A program made the translations under genes and the position numbers. From Coriolopsis trogii (Eukaryota > Basidiomycota > Agaricomycetes > Polyporales > Polyporaceae): 64,000 nt of DNA. Below the pieces are notes generated by a model. It was not told the DNA's origin and did not search any database. It saw nothing but the letters and a program-made list of their open reading frames with translations. Below are positions 14,171-25,384 of the stretch, piece by piece; the first letter of the stretch is position 1, and each line of letters opens with the position of its first letter. The DNA lies in assembly GCA_020543525.1 (NCBI GenBank), contig JAHYIO010000007.1, forward strand, positions 1,178,001-1,242,000, in the 5' to 3' direction.

Positions 14171-14590
14171 CTACGGGACGAGCTCGATCTGGGAGAACGG
14201 GCCTGCTGCCCGGGCGACGTTTGTGCACGTGTTCGGGGTGGTGATGATGGTCATCTGGAGGCACCCTTTGCCGACGCGCACCTGGAACGGCAGGACCTGG
14301 CCGGCGGGCACGAAGAGGCTGTAGGAGTTGTAGCCGATCGTGTTCAGGCACTGGTTGTGCGCGAGCGTCGACAGGTCGATGACCGTCTCGCTCAACGAGC
14401 ACTGGAAGCCCGCGAAGGCGAGGAGAGCGGGGCCGGATGCCTGTCGGGCGGCGAGGGTGACGTTCGTCGGCGGGTGCGCCGCTGCGCTCTCGAGCTCGGC
14501 GGACTCTGGGGATGAGACAAGCGGAGAGGTGTGGGCATTTTGGATGAAGAGTGCGAATGCAAATGCGGTGAGGGCTTTGGGAAGATACAT
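14171..14590 (-). CDS. small secreted protein with four cysteines, unknown function
   Basis: Intronless frame for 139 residues with an ATG start. A clear signal peptide (MYLPKALTAFAFALFIQNAHT) is followed by a short polar segment with one N-glycosylation sequon (NVT), the dibasic-like LAARQ, and a mature region with four cysteines (FQCSL, NQCLN, GKGCLQ, NTCTN) that could form two disulphides. Length and cysteine content place it among fungal small secreted proteins. I do not recognise a named family. It is convergent with the xylanase but nothing shows a functional link. Confidence 0.6.
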   Translation of the reverse strand: MYLPKALTAFAFALFIQNAHTSPLVSSPESAELESAAAHPPTNVTLAARQASGPALLAFAGFQCSLSETVIDLSTLAHNQCLNTIGYNSYSLFVPAGQVLPFQVRVGKGCLQMTIITTPNTCTNVARAAGPFSQIELVP

Positions 14591-15523
14591 GAGCGTTTGG
14601 CTGATCTTCGTCGGTGCTGTGCAGGTTGTGACTTGCGCTGAGGCCGAGTCCTCTCGTGCTTGTGCACCAGGGAAGATATAGGGTCAAAGTCCGATGGGCA
14701 TGGAATCTTGGTAGACAGAGCAGGCGCAGAACCGCAGGCCGGCTTTGTAATTATAGCTAGTCAAGGCGCAAAAAATGGAGACTGGAGATACAAGTCCCAG
14801 TCAGCGAGAAGACCCGAAGAGAAGGGTGCATACGGAGATCCATAGCGATGGCGAGACAATTCTTGAGGCACAAGGGCACATTCTATGGCGATATAAATGC
14901 CTGGAGGGATGCTCGTGACCGACCTGTTGCACAACGATTGTCGCGGTCGACGGCGGCGCAAGTACTTCCGCGCTGACCTGTCAAGGTCCCATCAACGTTC
15001 CTAAGTTCTTGAGCGGTAGTGGCCCATTGTGCGATGCTTGCAATGGTAGGAGTCAGGACATGCGCAGTGTTCACATACACACACGCTCCATTAACGAGGG
15101 ACGGCCCGTGGTACTACGTGTACTATAGTGGCATAAAACAAGTCAGCCCGAGTGAGACACAATGGGGATCCAGCTTCGTTACTCGGAAGTCGTCCGTTGA
15201 AAATTTAAGACTGTATGCCACTTTCGCCCTCTTGAAGAAGTGCCGAATGCAATTGAAATGATCGTTATTGTTGATGTTGACTAACTCGAAGGGCGCCAGT
15301 GGCAGTGTTAGTCTCAACCTCTCCGTCGACTAAAGACAAGGAAGTACTTGAGGAAGTCACAATACAAGGCATGTTATTTCGGAGTCCAATCCAAAGGGTT
15401 AAGTGAAGAATGGATTGGCAATAGAACGTAGACTGTGCTGAGCCTGTCAAATAAGTCATGGGCACTCTATACAGTCTATAGGTCGAGTGAAAGTTGAAAG
15501 GTGGGGAACGCACTCGGAAGCCA
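14591..15523. other. intergenic, no gene seen
   Basis: Upstream of the small secreted protein and downstream of the F-box gene, both on the minus strand. AT-richer than the flanking coding regions. No open frame here shows a recognisable domain, and no repeat or RNA gene was recognised. Confidence 0.5.
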
Positions 15524-16749
15524 TCATGGCGCGACACCACTCCAGTAATCCTCCGTCAAAAGCTCACTCTCCACCTTCTCCACGTGCAAACCATCTTCGC
15601 TGAGCGACAAGACGAGCCCCGCATCCCGATGGTGTCGGCACATGATGCGCGGGACATAGTCCCTCCATTTCTTGAGAATGTCAAGTGCGGCGGTTTCGAT
15701 GAGAGTCTGCCACGTTATCTCGTGGGATGGTGCGGCGTCACGGTCCGACTCCATTGAGGGTAGGATGGACCAGGCAACCGTGATACTCCTGGGCAGAACT
15801 GCTTCCCTCGGATTTGGTTGCGCCTCCCAGTTGATGCTGCCAACCTGCAGGTCCAGGTAAGGCACGTTCTGAACGTCCCCCTGCTCGTGAATACCAATCA
15901 GTCGCTATTCGTTTCGAGCTCCTCGCAGAAGAGATTATTACTAACTGTTATTTCGACCATGTCCAGCTGGAGAAACCTTAGCCGAGGGAACCATTTGGCG
16001 ATATCATGGACAGTAAGCAGGGTAGCATTACTGGCGGGATATACAATTCGACGACCCAATCTCAGGCTCACGAGATGAGTGAAGAAAGGACTGACGGCAC
16101 CCAGCAGGCCCGCCGCAACAAGCGAGGAAATGTGAAGGTGAGTGAGCCGGGGGACTGCAGGGAATACGGAAGAGAGGAAGTAGGCGGGGCACGAGAGGAC
16201 ACGGAGAGGTTCCGCTCTCGCCTTTGTGAGACAAGAGAGTTGAGGCTTGTAAGGTGACCAAATTATATTCTCTAGCGGGAACCAGCGGAGATCGACGAGA
16301 TCCGGTTGCAACTCCATGAAACGAAGCGGCTCGAAGTCTTGCAGATTGGTATGAAAGCTCCGGAGCTTCATGGGTGCCTCAAGGACCAGGTCGAAATAGT
16401 AGGCAATCCCTTCCTGGTCGAAGGAGTGTTCTTGGAGGGTGAGGGTGAAGTGGTGCAGGTTGGGCAGGGATTCCAAGATGGACGAGATGCATACCCGGAC
16501 CTGCGGGTGGGACGCCTCTATGGACATGATCCGAAGCTCGTGGACGAAGGACGTGCGACGCCCTTTTGACAAGGATATCGAAGACGAGAACCTCGCTACC
16601 TCCTCGTCTGATTTGAGTGCGACGCTGTGATACAACAGCGGCCCGCCGATGTCGTTGAAGAGGCGACTGACTTGCATCATCCGCGCTAGGTCGGGCGAGG
16701 CGGGTAGAAGGTAGAGGGCTTCCAACCAGACTTCAGGTGGTAGATGCAT
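15524..16749 (-). CDS. F-box-like protein, paralogue of the gene at 43.4-44.7 kb
   Basis: Two exons, 16749-15946 and 15868-15524, with phase 0 joining EIT to NVPYLDLQ, give 382 residues. The N-terminus LPPEVWLEALYLLPASPDLARMMQVSRLFNDIGGPLLY has the spacing of an F-box (Skp1-binding helices in SCF ubiquitin ligases). The middle is Leu-rich with irregular repeat-like strands (LPNLHHFTL, VPRLTHLHI, LVSLRLG, FPRLRFLQLDM). The C-terminus contains ITVAWS and ETAALDILKKW, matched by FTVAWI and NSAALDVLQKW in the gene at 43,376-44,650, which also has the intron in the same place. These are members of an expanded Agaricomycete F-box/LRR-like family; targets are unknown. Confidence 0.75.
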
Positions 16750-17977
16750 GACGGGCCACGACAGTGAACTTGGATATGGCGATACGGCGATGGCGTTTCG
16801 ATGCTATGACGGAGTGCTGCTGGTGGAGGTAGTGGTATCAGCCGAGACTGGTCGATTAAGCAGTTACAGTGCCATTGCATACGAGTGGGCAGTCACAGTG
16901 AGTCTTGAGAAGAGTCGACACTGACACGTCGAATGTGAGTCGGATCTATACCAGAACGTTACGTAACATGGCCGCTGGCGTCCGAGTCGGACTCGTTGCA
17001 ACGCACAACACCTCCAATTTCAAAACGGTCGAACGGTCGAGCGTCATTCCGACCGCCCGTCAAGAAGGTCCGTATTGTCTGCATACGGTAGAACATTCGT
17101 ACCTCTGAGGTCGTCAATATCTCAGCAGCATGCACGCGTCCCCACCTTGCGATAACGCACCATGGTTATGTAGCATTACGGTTCCGACTACTTCCCCTGC
17201 TTCACACGTCATCGGAGACCATGCAGAGCCTGAACGCGCAGCAACTCCTGACTCATGAGCGGCCTTGATGATCATTCTAGGGTCTTCGTGACCGTCCTCC
17301 GAGTCGCCCTACCCCTGGCAACGCTTCGCGACCGACGCTGCACGTCCTGCGCTAGGGGGACTACGACCTCGATCCTTGGAAGGAGGCTTTCAATATAGTC
17401 CCTTTCAGGTCCACTTTGCATCACAGGAGAATCGTGCCTGTCCTGGGTAGAAAAGAATAGCATCAGGGATAGCTTCAACTCGCCGGCGAGGGGCCCTTCG
17501 AGGCGTAAATGGGATAACACACACACAAGGGTCTTGATGCGTTCAGATATCTAAATTGAACCCGAACAAGTCCTCTTCAGTCGAGATTTGCTTGGGTGTG
17601 CTCCGCGTCGCCGTCTTGAGGAACGAGACACCAGGATGATCGTGGTCGTTCGGAGAGGTTGTGCGGGCGCTAATACTATCAAGCTCGCAGCATTTCGTCA
17701 GCAGAAAGGAATAATACACGACAAAAAGTAAGAAGGGCTCACCGCGCCATTTGAACTCATGAATAACGCAAATGTCAAACAGAGCAAGACAAATGTATTC
17801 AAGCGAATTTGAAGACGCAGGATTTGGGGTCATCCGACTCGGGCGGGAAGAGATATGATGATAAAACTGCATGTGATTCCACGCTTCTCTAGGTACACAT
17901 CATGAGAAAGAATAGGGTATAGCGACAAATACACAATCTGGAAGCGGGCAGGAATACAACACAGGTAAGGAGAACTA
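16750..17977. other. intergenic, possible small unassigned exon
   Basis: Mostly without recognisable coding signal. On the minus strand, about 17,670-17,543, a stretch ending TEEDLFGFNLDI has coding-like composition and a plausible acceptor before it. I could not build a convincing gene around it and leave it unassigned. Confidence 0.35.
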
Positions 17978-20900
17978 TCAATCACGGTATGTAGCACCGC
18001 GAACAGCAGTGGGGTACTCGCGCTTCTGACGAACCGTCGTCGTGCGAGTCACAGTCGGGGTGATAGTAGAGACCGACGTAACAACCTTTGTCGTCGGCTT
18101 GAAGCTCGTCGCGGTGATCGATGTCGTGCGGGCAGCATTTGCAAACACCGTGGATGTAGCACGCTCTGTAGCGGTCGCGCGGGCAGTAGAGCCACGACCA
18201 AGCGTGGTGGTCTTCGTCACCGTGCTGGTGATCGAGCCTACGGTGACAGTGGTAGTGACGACGGTGGATGTGGTGGACGCGGGTGGTGCGTTGGTGACAG
18301 TCACTGTGACCGTGGAAGGTGTCGAGCTGGTCGAAGTGCTCGAGGTCGTGCTGGTCGCGGACGATGACGTGACCGCACTCTCCGTGGTAGAGGAAGATGC
18401 AGTGTCAGTCGACGATGTCGTCTCGGAGGTGGTCGACGCTACGGTCGTCGAGTCGGAGCTCGTAGACACTTCCTCGGAGACGGTGGTGGCATCTGAAGTT
18501 GTGGAGGCATCCGAAGCCGTGGTCGTAGACTCGGTGGTCGTGGACACATCCGTCGAGCTTGCATCGCTACTGGCAGTAGGGTCACTGGAAGCCGTCGCTG
18601 TTGCGGTCACGTCACTGGTGGTGACGGGAGCGCTACTGGCAGAAGTCTCCACAGTTTCCGTGGCATCTGATGGAATGTCAGCAACTATTCAAACTCGGTC
18701 GAGTTCATGGAAGCGACTCACCCGTCGTTGTCGCGTCCGAAGCAGTGGCCGTCGTGGTAGACGACTCGGTAGCACTTGCATCCACGCTCGAGGTCGATGT
18801 AGCCTCAGACGTAGTCTCCGTGGTAGCCGATGCGGTTGTCTCATCAGAGACAGTTGTCGAGCTGGTAGCAGACGTAGCCGCAGTGGAAGGCGCATCGGTA
18901 GTGGAACTTGCATCTGAGGTGGTGGTATCCGATGTGGTGGCCGCTTCGGAGCTCGTCGTCGTCTCCGTGGTGCCTGAGGACGTGGTCGCGTCCGAGGTGG
19001 TCGTGACGTCCGAAGTCGTGGTGGCTTCCGATGAGGTCGCGGTCTCCGTAGCATCCGACGTGGTAGCCGCATCGCTGCTGGTCGACTCCACCGATGAGGT
19101 AGGTTCAGCAGTAGTAGTCGCGTCCGAGGTGGACGTTGACTCGGTAGCCGACGTGGTCGCGTCCGAGATGGTCGTAACATCCGGAGTCGTGGTAGCCTCC
19201 GATGAGGTCGCGGTCTCCGTAGCATCCGACGTGGTATTCACATCGCTGGTGGTCGACTCGACCGATGAGGTAGGTTCAGTAGTAGTAGTCGCATCTGTGG
19301 TGGTCGCCTCCGAAGTGGTCGTTGCCTCGGTGGTCGTAGCGTCTGAAGCAGTGGTCACCTCGGATGTGCTTGTGGTCTCCGGTGCATCCGGCGTCGAAGT
19401 CACATCGCTAGAGGTCGACTCCACTGAAGAAGTAGACTCAGATGTGGTAACGGCGTCCGTGGAAGTTGCCTCCGAAGTGGTTGACGGAGTAGGCTCCTCT
19501 GTGCTCGTTGTTGAGTCAGAAGTGGGGGTAGGTTCGATAGTGGTCGTCACATCGGAGGTGGCGGTGGTCGCCTCAGTGGTCGACGTAGCCTCAGAAGTGG
19601 CTTCAGAGGTGACCTCGCCATTCGTCGTCGTTGCGTCCACCGTGGTGGTCTCCTCAGTGGTCGTAATCGGGTCCGCCGTCACTGTGGGATCAGCCGACGT
19701 GGTCGCCTCGGTGGTGGTCGACTCAGAAGTGATGGGCTCAGAAGTGGTGGGCTCCGCGACCGACGTCGTCTCCTCAGTAGTAGTCACAGTCGCCGACGTT
19801 GTTGCATCAGTCGACGTCGGATCAGCCGTGACAGTAGACTCCGACGAAGTGGTCTCGTCGGTAACCGTGATCGCGTCCGTCGAAGTGGACGGCTCCGCAG
19901 TTGTCACGTCCGCCGTCGTTGTGGGTTCGGCGGTGGTGGCGGGGTCACTCGTGGTCGCCTCTGAAGTACTGGTGGAGTCCGTGGCTGAAGGCGTCTCGGT
20001 CACGTTAGATGTCGTTGACTCCTCGGTGGCGGTCGAGTCTGCCGTAGTGACCGGGTCCGTCGTGCTCGTCCCTTCTGCAGACGTTGTGGCGTCCGTCGTC
20101 GACGTTACTTCCGAGGTAGTGACATCTGTGGTCGTGGCGGGGCCCGCATCGGTGGTGGTCTCCGCAACGACAGACGTGGTGGATTCCGTGATCTCGGTGG
20201 TCGTCGCTGAAGCAGAAGACTCCTCGCCAACTGCAGTGCTAGTGGTCTCGGGCGATACCTCAGTGGTGGTGACGTCCGAAGATGTCACCTCCGTGGTGGT
20301 AGTCGCATCGGGCTCGCTTGCCTCAGTGGTCGTTGGCACAGTGTCTTATCAAAGTGCGAGTTCAGCAACGAATCGTGAATTAGATCGAGGAGAGTCTCAC
20401 CAGTGGTAGTCTCAGCCGACTCGGAGGATGCAGTCGTCTCCGTGGGCGTGTCCGTGGGAGTCACCTCACCACTAGTAGAGCTGGTCTCACTTGCAGTCTC
20501 GGTAGCGGTGACGTCCGAGGTAGTAGCCGTCTCGGTCGCGGTCACAGTGCTATCGTCGCTGGTCGTCGTCTCAGCGGTGGTAGCAGTCGTGTCAGGGGCA
20601 GTAGCTGTCTCTTCGACTGAGCTCGTCGTAGTGGCGTCTGCACTAGTGGTGGTGGCTTCCTCTGTTGCAGTCGACGTAGCGTCAGAGGTCGTCGTCGCCT
20701 CCGCCGTCTCACTGGACGCCTCAGTCGTGGTAACATCGGCCACAGTCGTCGTCTCTACCGTGGGTTCTGCCGTAGTCGCAGGGTCAGTGGCGGTCGTAGT
20801 CTCCGCCGTGGGCTCTGCGGTGGCCGTAGACTCAGTGTCAGTGGTGGTCTCCTCCACCGTGGTGGTAGCAACGGGTTCCGAGGTCCCAGTCGCGTCCGAG

Positions 20901-23580
20901 GTGGTGGCCACAGTTGTCTCTTCGACAGAGACCGTGGTAGTAGCGTCTGCACTGGCAGTGGTGGATTCCTCGGTCGTGGTTGGGGTTGCCTCAGATGTCG
21001 TCGTCGCCTCCACCGTCTCGGTGGATGCCTCAGTCGTAGTAGCCGTCGTCTCCACCGTGGGCTCTGCGGTAGTCGTAGACTCAGTGGCGGTCGTAGTCTC
21101 TACCGTGGGCTCTGCGGTAGTCGTAGGCTCAGAGTCAGTGGTAGTCTCCTCCGCCGTGGTGGTGGCAACGGGGTCGGAACTCGTCGCAGCCTCCGAAGTG
21201 GTGACCGCACCGTCTGCACTTGTGGTGGTCTCGGCAACGCTCTCGGTCGTCGTACCGTCCGTCGCTGTAACAGCATCGGTGGTGGTAGTAGCAGTTGCAG
21301 CAGCGACGGTGGCCGACTCTGTCGTGGCAGAAACAGTGTTAGTGGTGGTCGGAGCCTCCTCTGATGTCGTCGTGGTGGTCGTCTCAGCGGTGGTGGTGGT
21401 CTCCTCAGCGACAGTAGTGGCGTCCGCCTCTGAGGATGTCGTGGTGTCTGTGGGCGTGGCCTCGACGTCCGAAGTGGTAGTCGTCTCCGCAGGAGCGTCG
21501 GTGACCGTAGCTTCAGACGAGGTCGTTGTCTCGACTGCAGGCGTGGTTTCCGCAGACGCAGAAATTTCAGTCGCAGGGGGGGTGGTGGCAGCAGGGGTCT
21601 CATCAGACACGGTAGTGGCTGTCAAGTAAAGCGGATGATTAGCGGAATGGCAGGTGAAATGACACGTGAGTACGCACCTGCTGCCTCAGTGGTAGTCTCG
21701 GGAGAGGCATCCGTTACGGTAGGCTCTGAGTCAGTTGATGTCTCAGTCTCCGCTGCGACTGTGGTCGTGGGGTCAGCATCTGATGGAGCCGCGTCGGTGG
21801 TCGTCGCCTCAGCTGTCGTAGCAGCAGCAGCCTCAGAAGTTGTTGCTGTCTCGACTGCAGTCTCCTCGCCATCCGAGCTGGTCGTTGCTGTCGTCGTCTC
21901 AGCTGCAGTCTCAGTAGCTTCTGGAGCAGACTCAGTCGTCGTGGCCTCGGCCGTAGTCTCCGGGACCGCAGTCGTTTCCGCCGCGGTGGTCGCCTCAGCG
22001 GTGGTCTCGATCGGCTCGGATGCTGTCTCCGTGACTGTCTCTGTGGCCGTACCTTCACTCGTAGGGGTGACGGTCGCCTCTGTCGTCGTACCTTCGGCAG
22101 CGGTAGTCTCCGTCGTTGTCTCTGCTGCAGCAGCCGTCGTTTCGGCCGTCGTTTCAGCCGTCGTTTCGGCCGTCGTTTCAGCCGTCGTCTCGGCCGTCGT
22201 CTCGGCTGCAGGAGCTTCGTCGGTGGTCGTGGTTGCGTCAGCGGATGTTGTAGGGTCCGCAGCCGGAACCACCTCCGTTGTGTCGGCCGAACCCTCCGTG
22301 GTCGTGGCTGCGTCTGTCGTCTCTGCTGCTTGCGTAGTGGTCGTCTCGGCCACCTCCGTCGGCGCGGGGTCGGCGTCACTGGTGGTGGTAGTCTCAGCAA
22401 TGACCGTAGTACTGCTAGCGTCCGCCTCAGTCGTCGCCGTCTCAGTGTCAGCAGACGCCGTGGTGGTAGGATCGGCGGTGGGGTCAGCCGTCACGGAAGC
22501 CTCAGTTGTTGTGGTGGCGTCAGTCGTCGTCTCAGGATCAGCGGTTGCGGTGGGAGCAGCCGTAGCCTCGGTCGTCGTTGTAGCCTCGACAGTAGTCTCA
22601 GGATCAGCGGCGGCTGTCGTCGCCTCCGTCGTTGTTGCGTCCGTCGTCTCAGCACCAGCGGCATCCGAGGTGGTCGTCGCATCCGCTGTGGTGGTCGTGT
22701 TAGCGTCTGCGGTCGCTGCGGTCGCCTCTGTCGTATCTGCGCTCGTGGTAGCGTCCGCCGTGGTGCCAACTGCCGTGGCCTCCGAAGTTGTGTCTGTTTC
22801 TGCAGTCGCGTCAGCTGTCGTTGTCGCAGCCGCGGCCGGAGCGTCAGTGGTAGTCGTTGCATCGGCAGCGGCAGTCGTGGTATCGGTAGCAGCAGTCGTG
22901 GTCTCAGTGGTGGAATCGGGAGCAGGCGCAGCGTCGGTCGTAGCAGTTGCGTCAGAAGTCGTAGTCGTCTCGGTCGTAGCCGCGCCGCCGGCAGCGGTCG
23001 TGGTCGTGGTCGTCTCAGTCGTGGTCGCATCAGCAGTCGATGCAGTGGTATCGTCAGTCGACGTAGCCGCGGTGGTCTCTGCTGGCGTCTCCACCACAAC
23101 TGTAGTCTCCGTCGTGACTGTCGTACCTGTCGTCGTCGTTGTGTCCGTCACAGTCGCGCCACTAGCATCCGTCGACGTGATCGTGTCGGTGCCTGTTGTC
23201 GTGGATGTGACAACGTTGGTCTCTATAGTTGTGGTATCATTTGAAGAGCCTGTTGGACTACCAGACTCTACGGTCGTGGTATCGTTTGAAGGAGCTGCTG
23301 GACCACCAGCCTCCTCCGAGTCGGGGTCAGAATCCTCCTGCCGAGAAGAGACGAACACCCGCGAGCGGTAGGGTTCGCGCTTGCCGAAGAAAGGTACGGT
23401 GTTGTTGCCATACTGCGACTCGACTCGGTTCGCGAGAGAAGGGCGGATAGCTTGAAGAAACATGCAGTATGAGTTATCCCGAAGTGAAGAATATTCAAGG
23501 ATTGACTGACCTCGTGACTGAACGCCCGAAGAAACAGCAAGGACAACAGTAACAAGAGCCACCAACTTGGGAGAAATCAT
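17978..23580 (-). CDS. giant Ser/Thr-rich secreted mucin-like protein, module A
   Basis: Predicted 1,790 residues from exons 23580-23511, 23450-21678, 21618-20401, 20344-18722 and 18666-17978; every intron is 55-60 bases and phase 1. Order: 23-residue signal peptide (MISPKLVALVTVVLAVSSGV...), a propeptide starting AIRPSLANR and ending FFGKR at residue 48 (Kex2-type site), an acidic Ser/Pro segment with NDT sequons, then some 1,500 residues of imperfect Thr/Ser/Ala/Glu/Asp repeats likely to be heavily O-mannosylated. The C-terminal domain alternates Thr and Val and ends QKR followed by EYPTAVRGATYRD. There is no hydrophobic tail for a GPI anchor. Head to head with the small gene at 24,802; near-identical inverted copy at 59,323; diverged paralogue at 34,415. 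Function unknown; a hyphal surface or matrix role is inference. Confidence 0.85.
18705..19440. repeat. long imperfect tandem repeats inside the giant gene of module A
   Basis: The coding strand repeats a block of about 40 codons with the core EPTSSVEST, then SDATETATSSEATTT. Module C carries one more copy near the right window edge, so the number of units differs between the two otherwise near-identical genes. Confidence 0.65.
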
Positions 23581-23768
23581 GATGGAGTTGCTGGAAAAGA
23601 TTGAATGGAAAGCAATAGAGATAGAGCTGGTGGTTGAGAAGAAAGTGGATGAGAAGAGAATTTGTTGGCTTTACCAGGACAAGCATCCATGTTCTTATAC
23701 TTGCCAGGGCTGCGAGTAGACCATGAAGGACTTCAACGGCACATGTGATGGATGTGTGACGGCTGACT

Positions 23769-23784
23769 GGACCGACATCGGTCC
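23769..23784 (-). promoter_or_regulatory. 16-bp dyad element upstream of giant gene (module A)
   Basis: Read on the giant gene's coding strand: GGACCGATGTCGGTCC, two 7-base inverted arms around TG. It is centred about 196 bases before the giant ATG. The identical 16 bases occur in the same orientation in modules B and C. The factor that would bind is unknown. Confidence 0.6.
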
Positions 23785-23845
23785 TCTACGAACCCCCGAC
23801 CCGCTTGGAGGAGACCTAGAGGGGATGCACAGGTACACTCTCGAC

Positions 23846-23879
23846 GTTGTACATCCGCCTTGCCATTTCGGGTTTACCC
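23846..23879 (-). promoter_or_regulatory. conserved 34-bp promoter block (module A)
   Basis: On the giant-gene strand it begins GGGTAAACCC and ends with GGCGGAT then ACAAC. By eye 27 of 34 positions match the block at 34,138-34,171 in module B, and the spacing to the dyad is about 60 bases in both, although the surrounding DNA is diverged. Confidence 0.5.
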
Positions 23880-24079
23880 AAGGGTGGTTGCAATGGCGTG
23901 ACAGGATCGGCACGTCGGGTCTGTCTTTTTGGATATTGAACCGATCCGAGTCTCGTTCGAGAACGTCGGGCGTGTTATGGATACGTCGGCGGAAGCAGAC
24001 CCGTTGTGGGCCCGTGCCCTGCACCTGGTCGGGTTTGAAAGCCGTCTCGGACGAGTCAGAGACGAGAGGCGAGCAGTCA

Positions 24080-24097
24080 GTCGCTTTCGAAAGCGAC
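24080..24097. promoter_or_regulatory. 18-bp perfect palindrome (module A)
   Basis: GTCGCTTTCGAAAGCGAC is its own reverse complement and sits near the middle of the divergent promoter. It is preserved in module C at 58,806-58,823; I did not find it in module B. It could be a dimeric factor site. Confidence 0.45.
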
Positions 24098-24801
24098 ATG
24101 TAGTGTTCACCTATTCCATAGCGAAGAGAGCCGCATATAACCATAGTATGACTGGGAGGACGAGGTGAACATGACCGCAATGGGAGAGTCGGTGACGAAC
24201 TTGAGAAGAGAAAAGTCGGAGGCGCGCGTAGCTGGCGGTGGTGGCTGTGCATATTGCCCAATACGGACTCTCCGCCACGCATTGGCGCTTACCGTGCTTC
24301 GTAGCGACAACTCCGTCCTTCCACTTCAACTCCTCTGTCATCGGCTCTTACCTCTAGCAAACTCAATACACTCAGTGGCGCACACTTGTTGCTGGCTATT
24401 AGAAGCCGAATGCAGCGACGCTAATGCTTCCAACTCATCGGACACATTAAAGTTTTCCGACCGCCATGGCCCGGGTGGGGTCTGCCCAGCACTCCCCGCT
24501 CCAATCACCTCTCCTTCGAGGCTCGGGACTCTCATCAATGCCTTTGAACATCAGTTCATTGGCATTGGTATCCCCCGTGTTCACTCGGAAGCGTCAGAAT
24601 CTGGTAGGCTCCGAGTCTCTGACGGACCTTACTCATTTGAACGCTTGACTCTTGTCCGACGCACCAACGAGGAGTGCAGCTCCAACCTCTCCAGCGGAGT
24701 TCATTTTGACAGCATATAAGGAAGATCCTTCCAACTCTCTCACTTCACCATTCACTCAACTACCACACACCTACCCATACTCCAGACGCCTCTCTACAAC
24801 A

Positions 24802-25384
24802 ATGTACGCCTTCAAAATCAGCGCAACAGTTTTGCTCGCACTGGCCACCGCCGCAAGTGTTAGCAGCAAAGGTAAGCTCTTCGTTGTTATCCTACCCTCC
24901 ACCCTGTCCGTAGATCAGCAGAGTATCAGAAGTTGACGCATATCTCCTTCTAGCTATTCCCTCGTGGGATGGCGAAGACTTCATCACAAACACCATCTCG
25001 TCGTACTTCCCTGCCACGACCACCGTGACATCCACATTCACGGATGTCGCAAGCCCCTACGAATATTCGCAGTTCGGAAAGCGGCAGAACACGCAGCAGA
25101 CGGTCACGGTGACCGAGACTGCTAGGCCTTCCACCGTCACTGCCGCGAGCACGTCGACAGTGACCCAGTCGGGGACAGTGATCGTGACCGCAACGGCTAC
25201 AGCATACACCACCACGACGTCGACGTCGACGAACACGATCACGAACACCGTGAAGTCGACGACTACGACGACTAGTCTAATCACGAAGACCACGACAAAG
25301 GTTGTACCCACGACTATCACGTCCGTTAAGGTCCGTACGACCACGGGCAAGGCGTCCACGGTCACCGCGACGGTCACTGCCTGA
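24802..25384 (+). CDS. small Thr/Val-rich secreted protein, module A
   Basis: 166 residues from exons 24802-24871 (70 nt) and 24954-25384. The signal peptide MYAFKISATVLLALATAASV... ends in Ser-Lys; mature sequence begins AIPSWDGEDF. A propeptide-like stretch ends FGKR at residue 67, a Kex2-type site. The remainder is almost entirely alternating Thr and Val (TVTVTETARPSTVTAAS, TTKVVPTTITSVKV) and ends TVTATVTA, a pattern expected to form beta strands and to be O-glycosylated. Exon-1 length, intron phase, Ala-Ile start and Lys-Arg site match the giant gene next door, suggesting common ancestry. The copy at 57,519-58,101 encodes the same protein; 32,471-33,019 encodes a diverged one. Function unknown. 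Confidence 0.85.

Larger units (their letters stand above)
23581..24801. promoter_or_regulatory. divergent promoter of module A
   Basis: A 1,221-base intergenic region serving two head-to-head secreted-protein genes. TATA-like boxes face both ways: TATAAG at about 23,699-23,694 for the giant gene and ATATAAG at 24,714-24,720, some 82 bases before the small-gene ATG. It contains an 18-bp perfect palindrome, a 16-bp dyad and a 34-bp block, the last two also found in diverged module B. The whole region is repeated in inverted orientation at 58,102-59,322, exactly the same length and with only a few substitutions. Confidence 0.7.

Noticed and set aside
17543..17872. Minus-strand frame ending FNLDI as a small gene, for instance a pheromone precursor
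   Set aside because: It has no CAAX motif, no convincing start or complete exon set, and no recognisable homology.
18042..23371. Long plus-strand open frames antisense to the giant module A gene (also minus-strand frames at 59,532-64,000)
   Set aside because: Same composition artefact as in module B; they cross the sense-strand introns without splice sites of their own and have no plausible start region.
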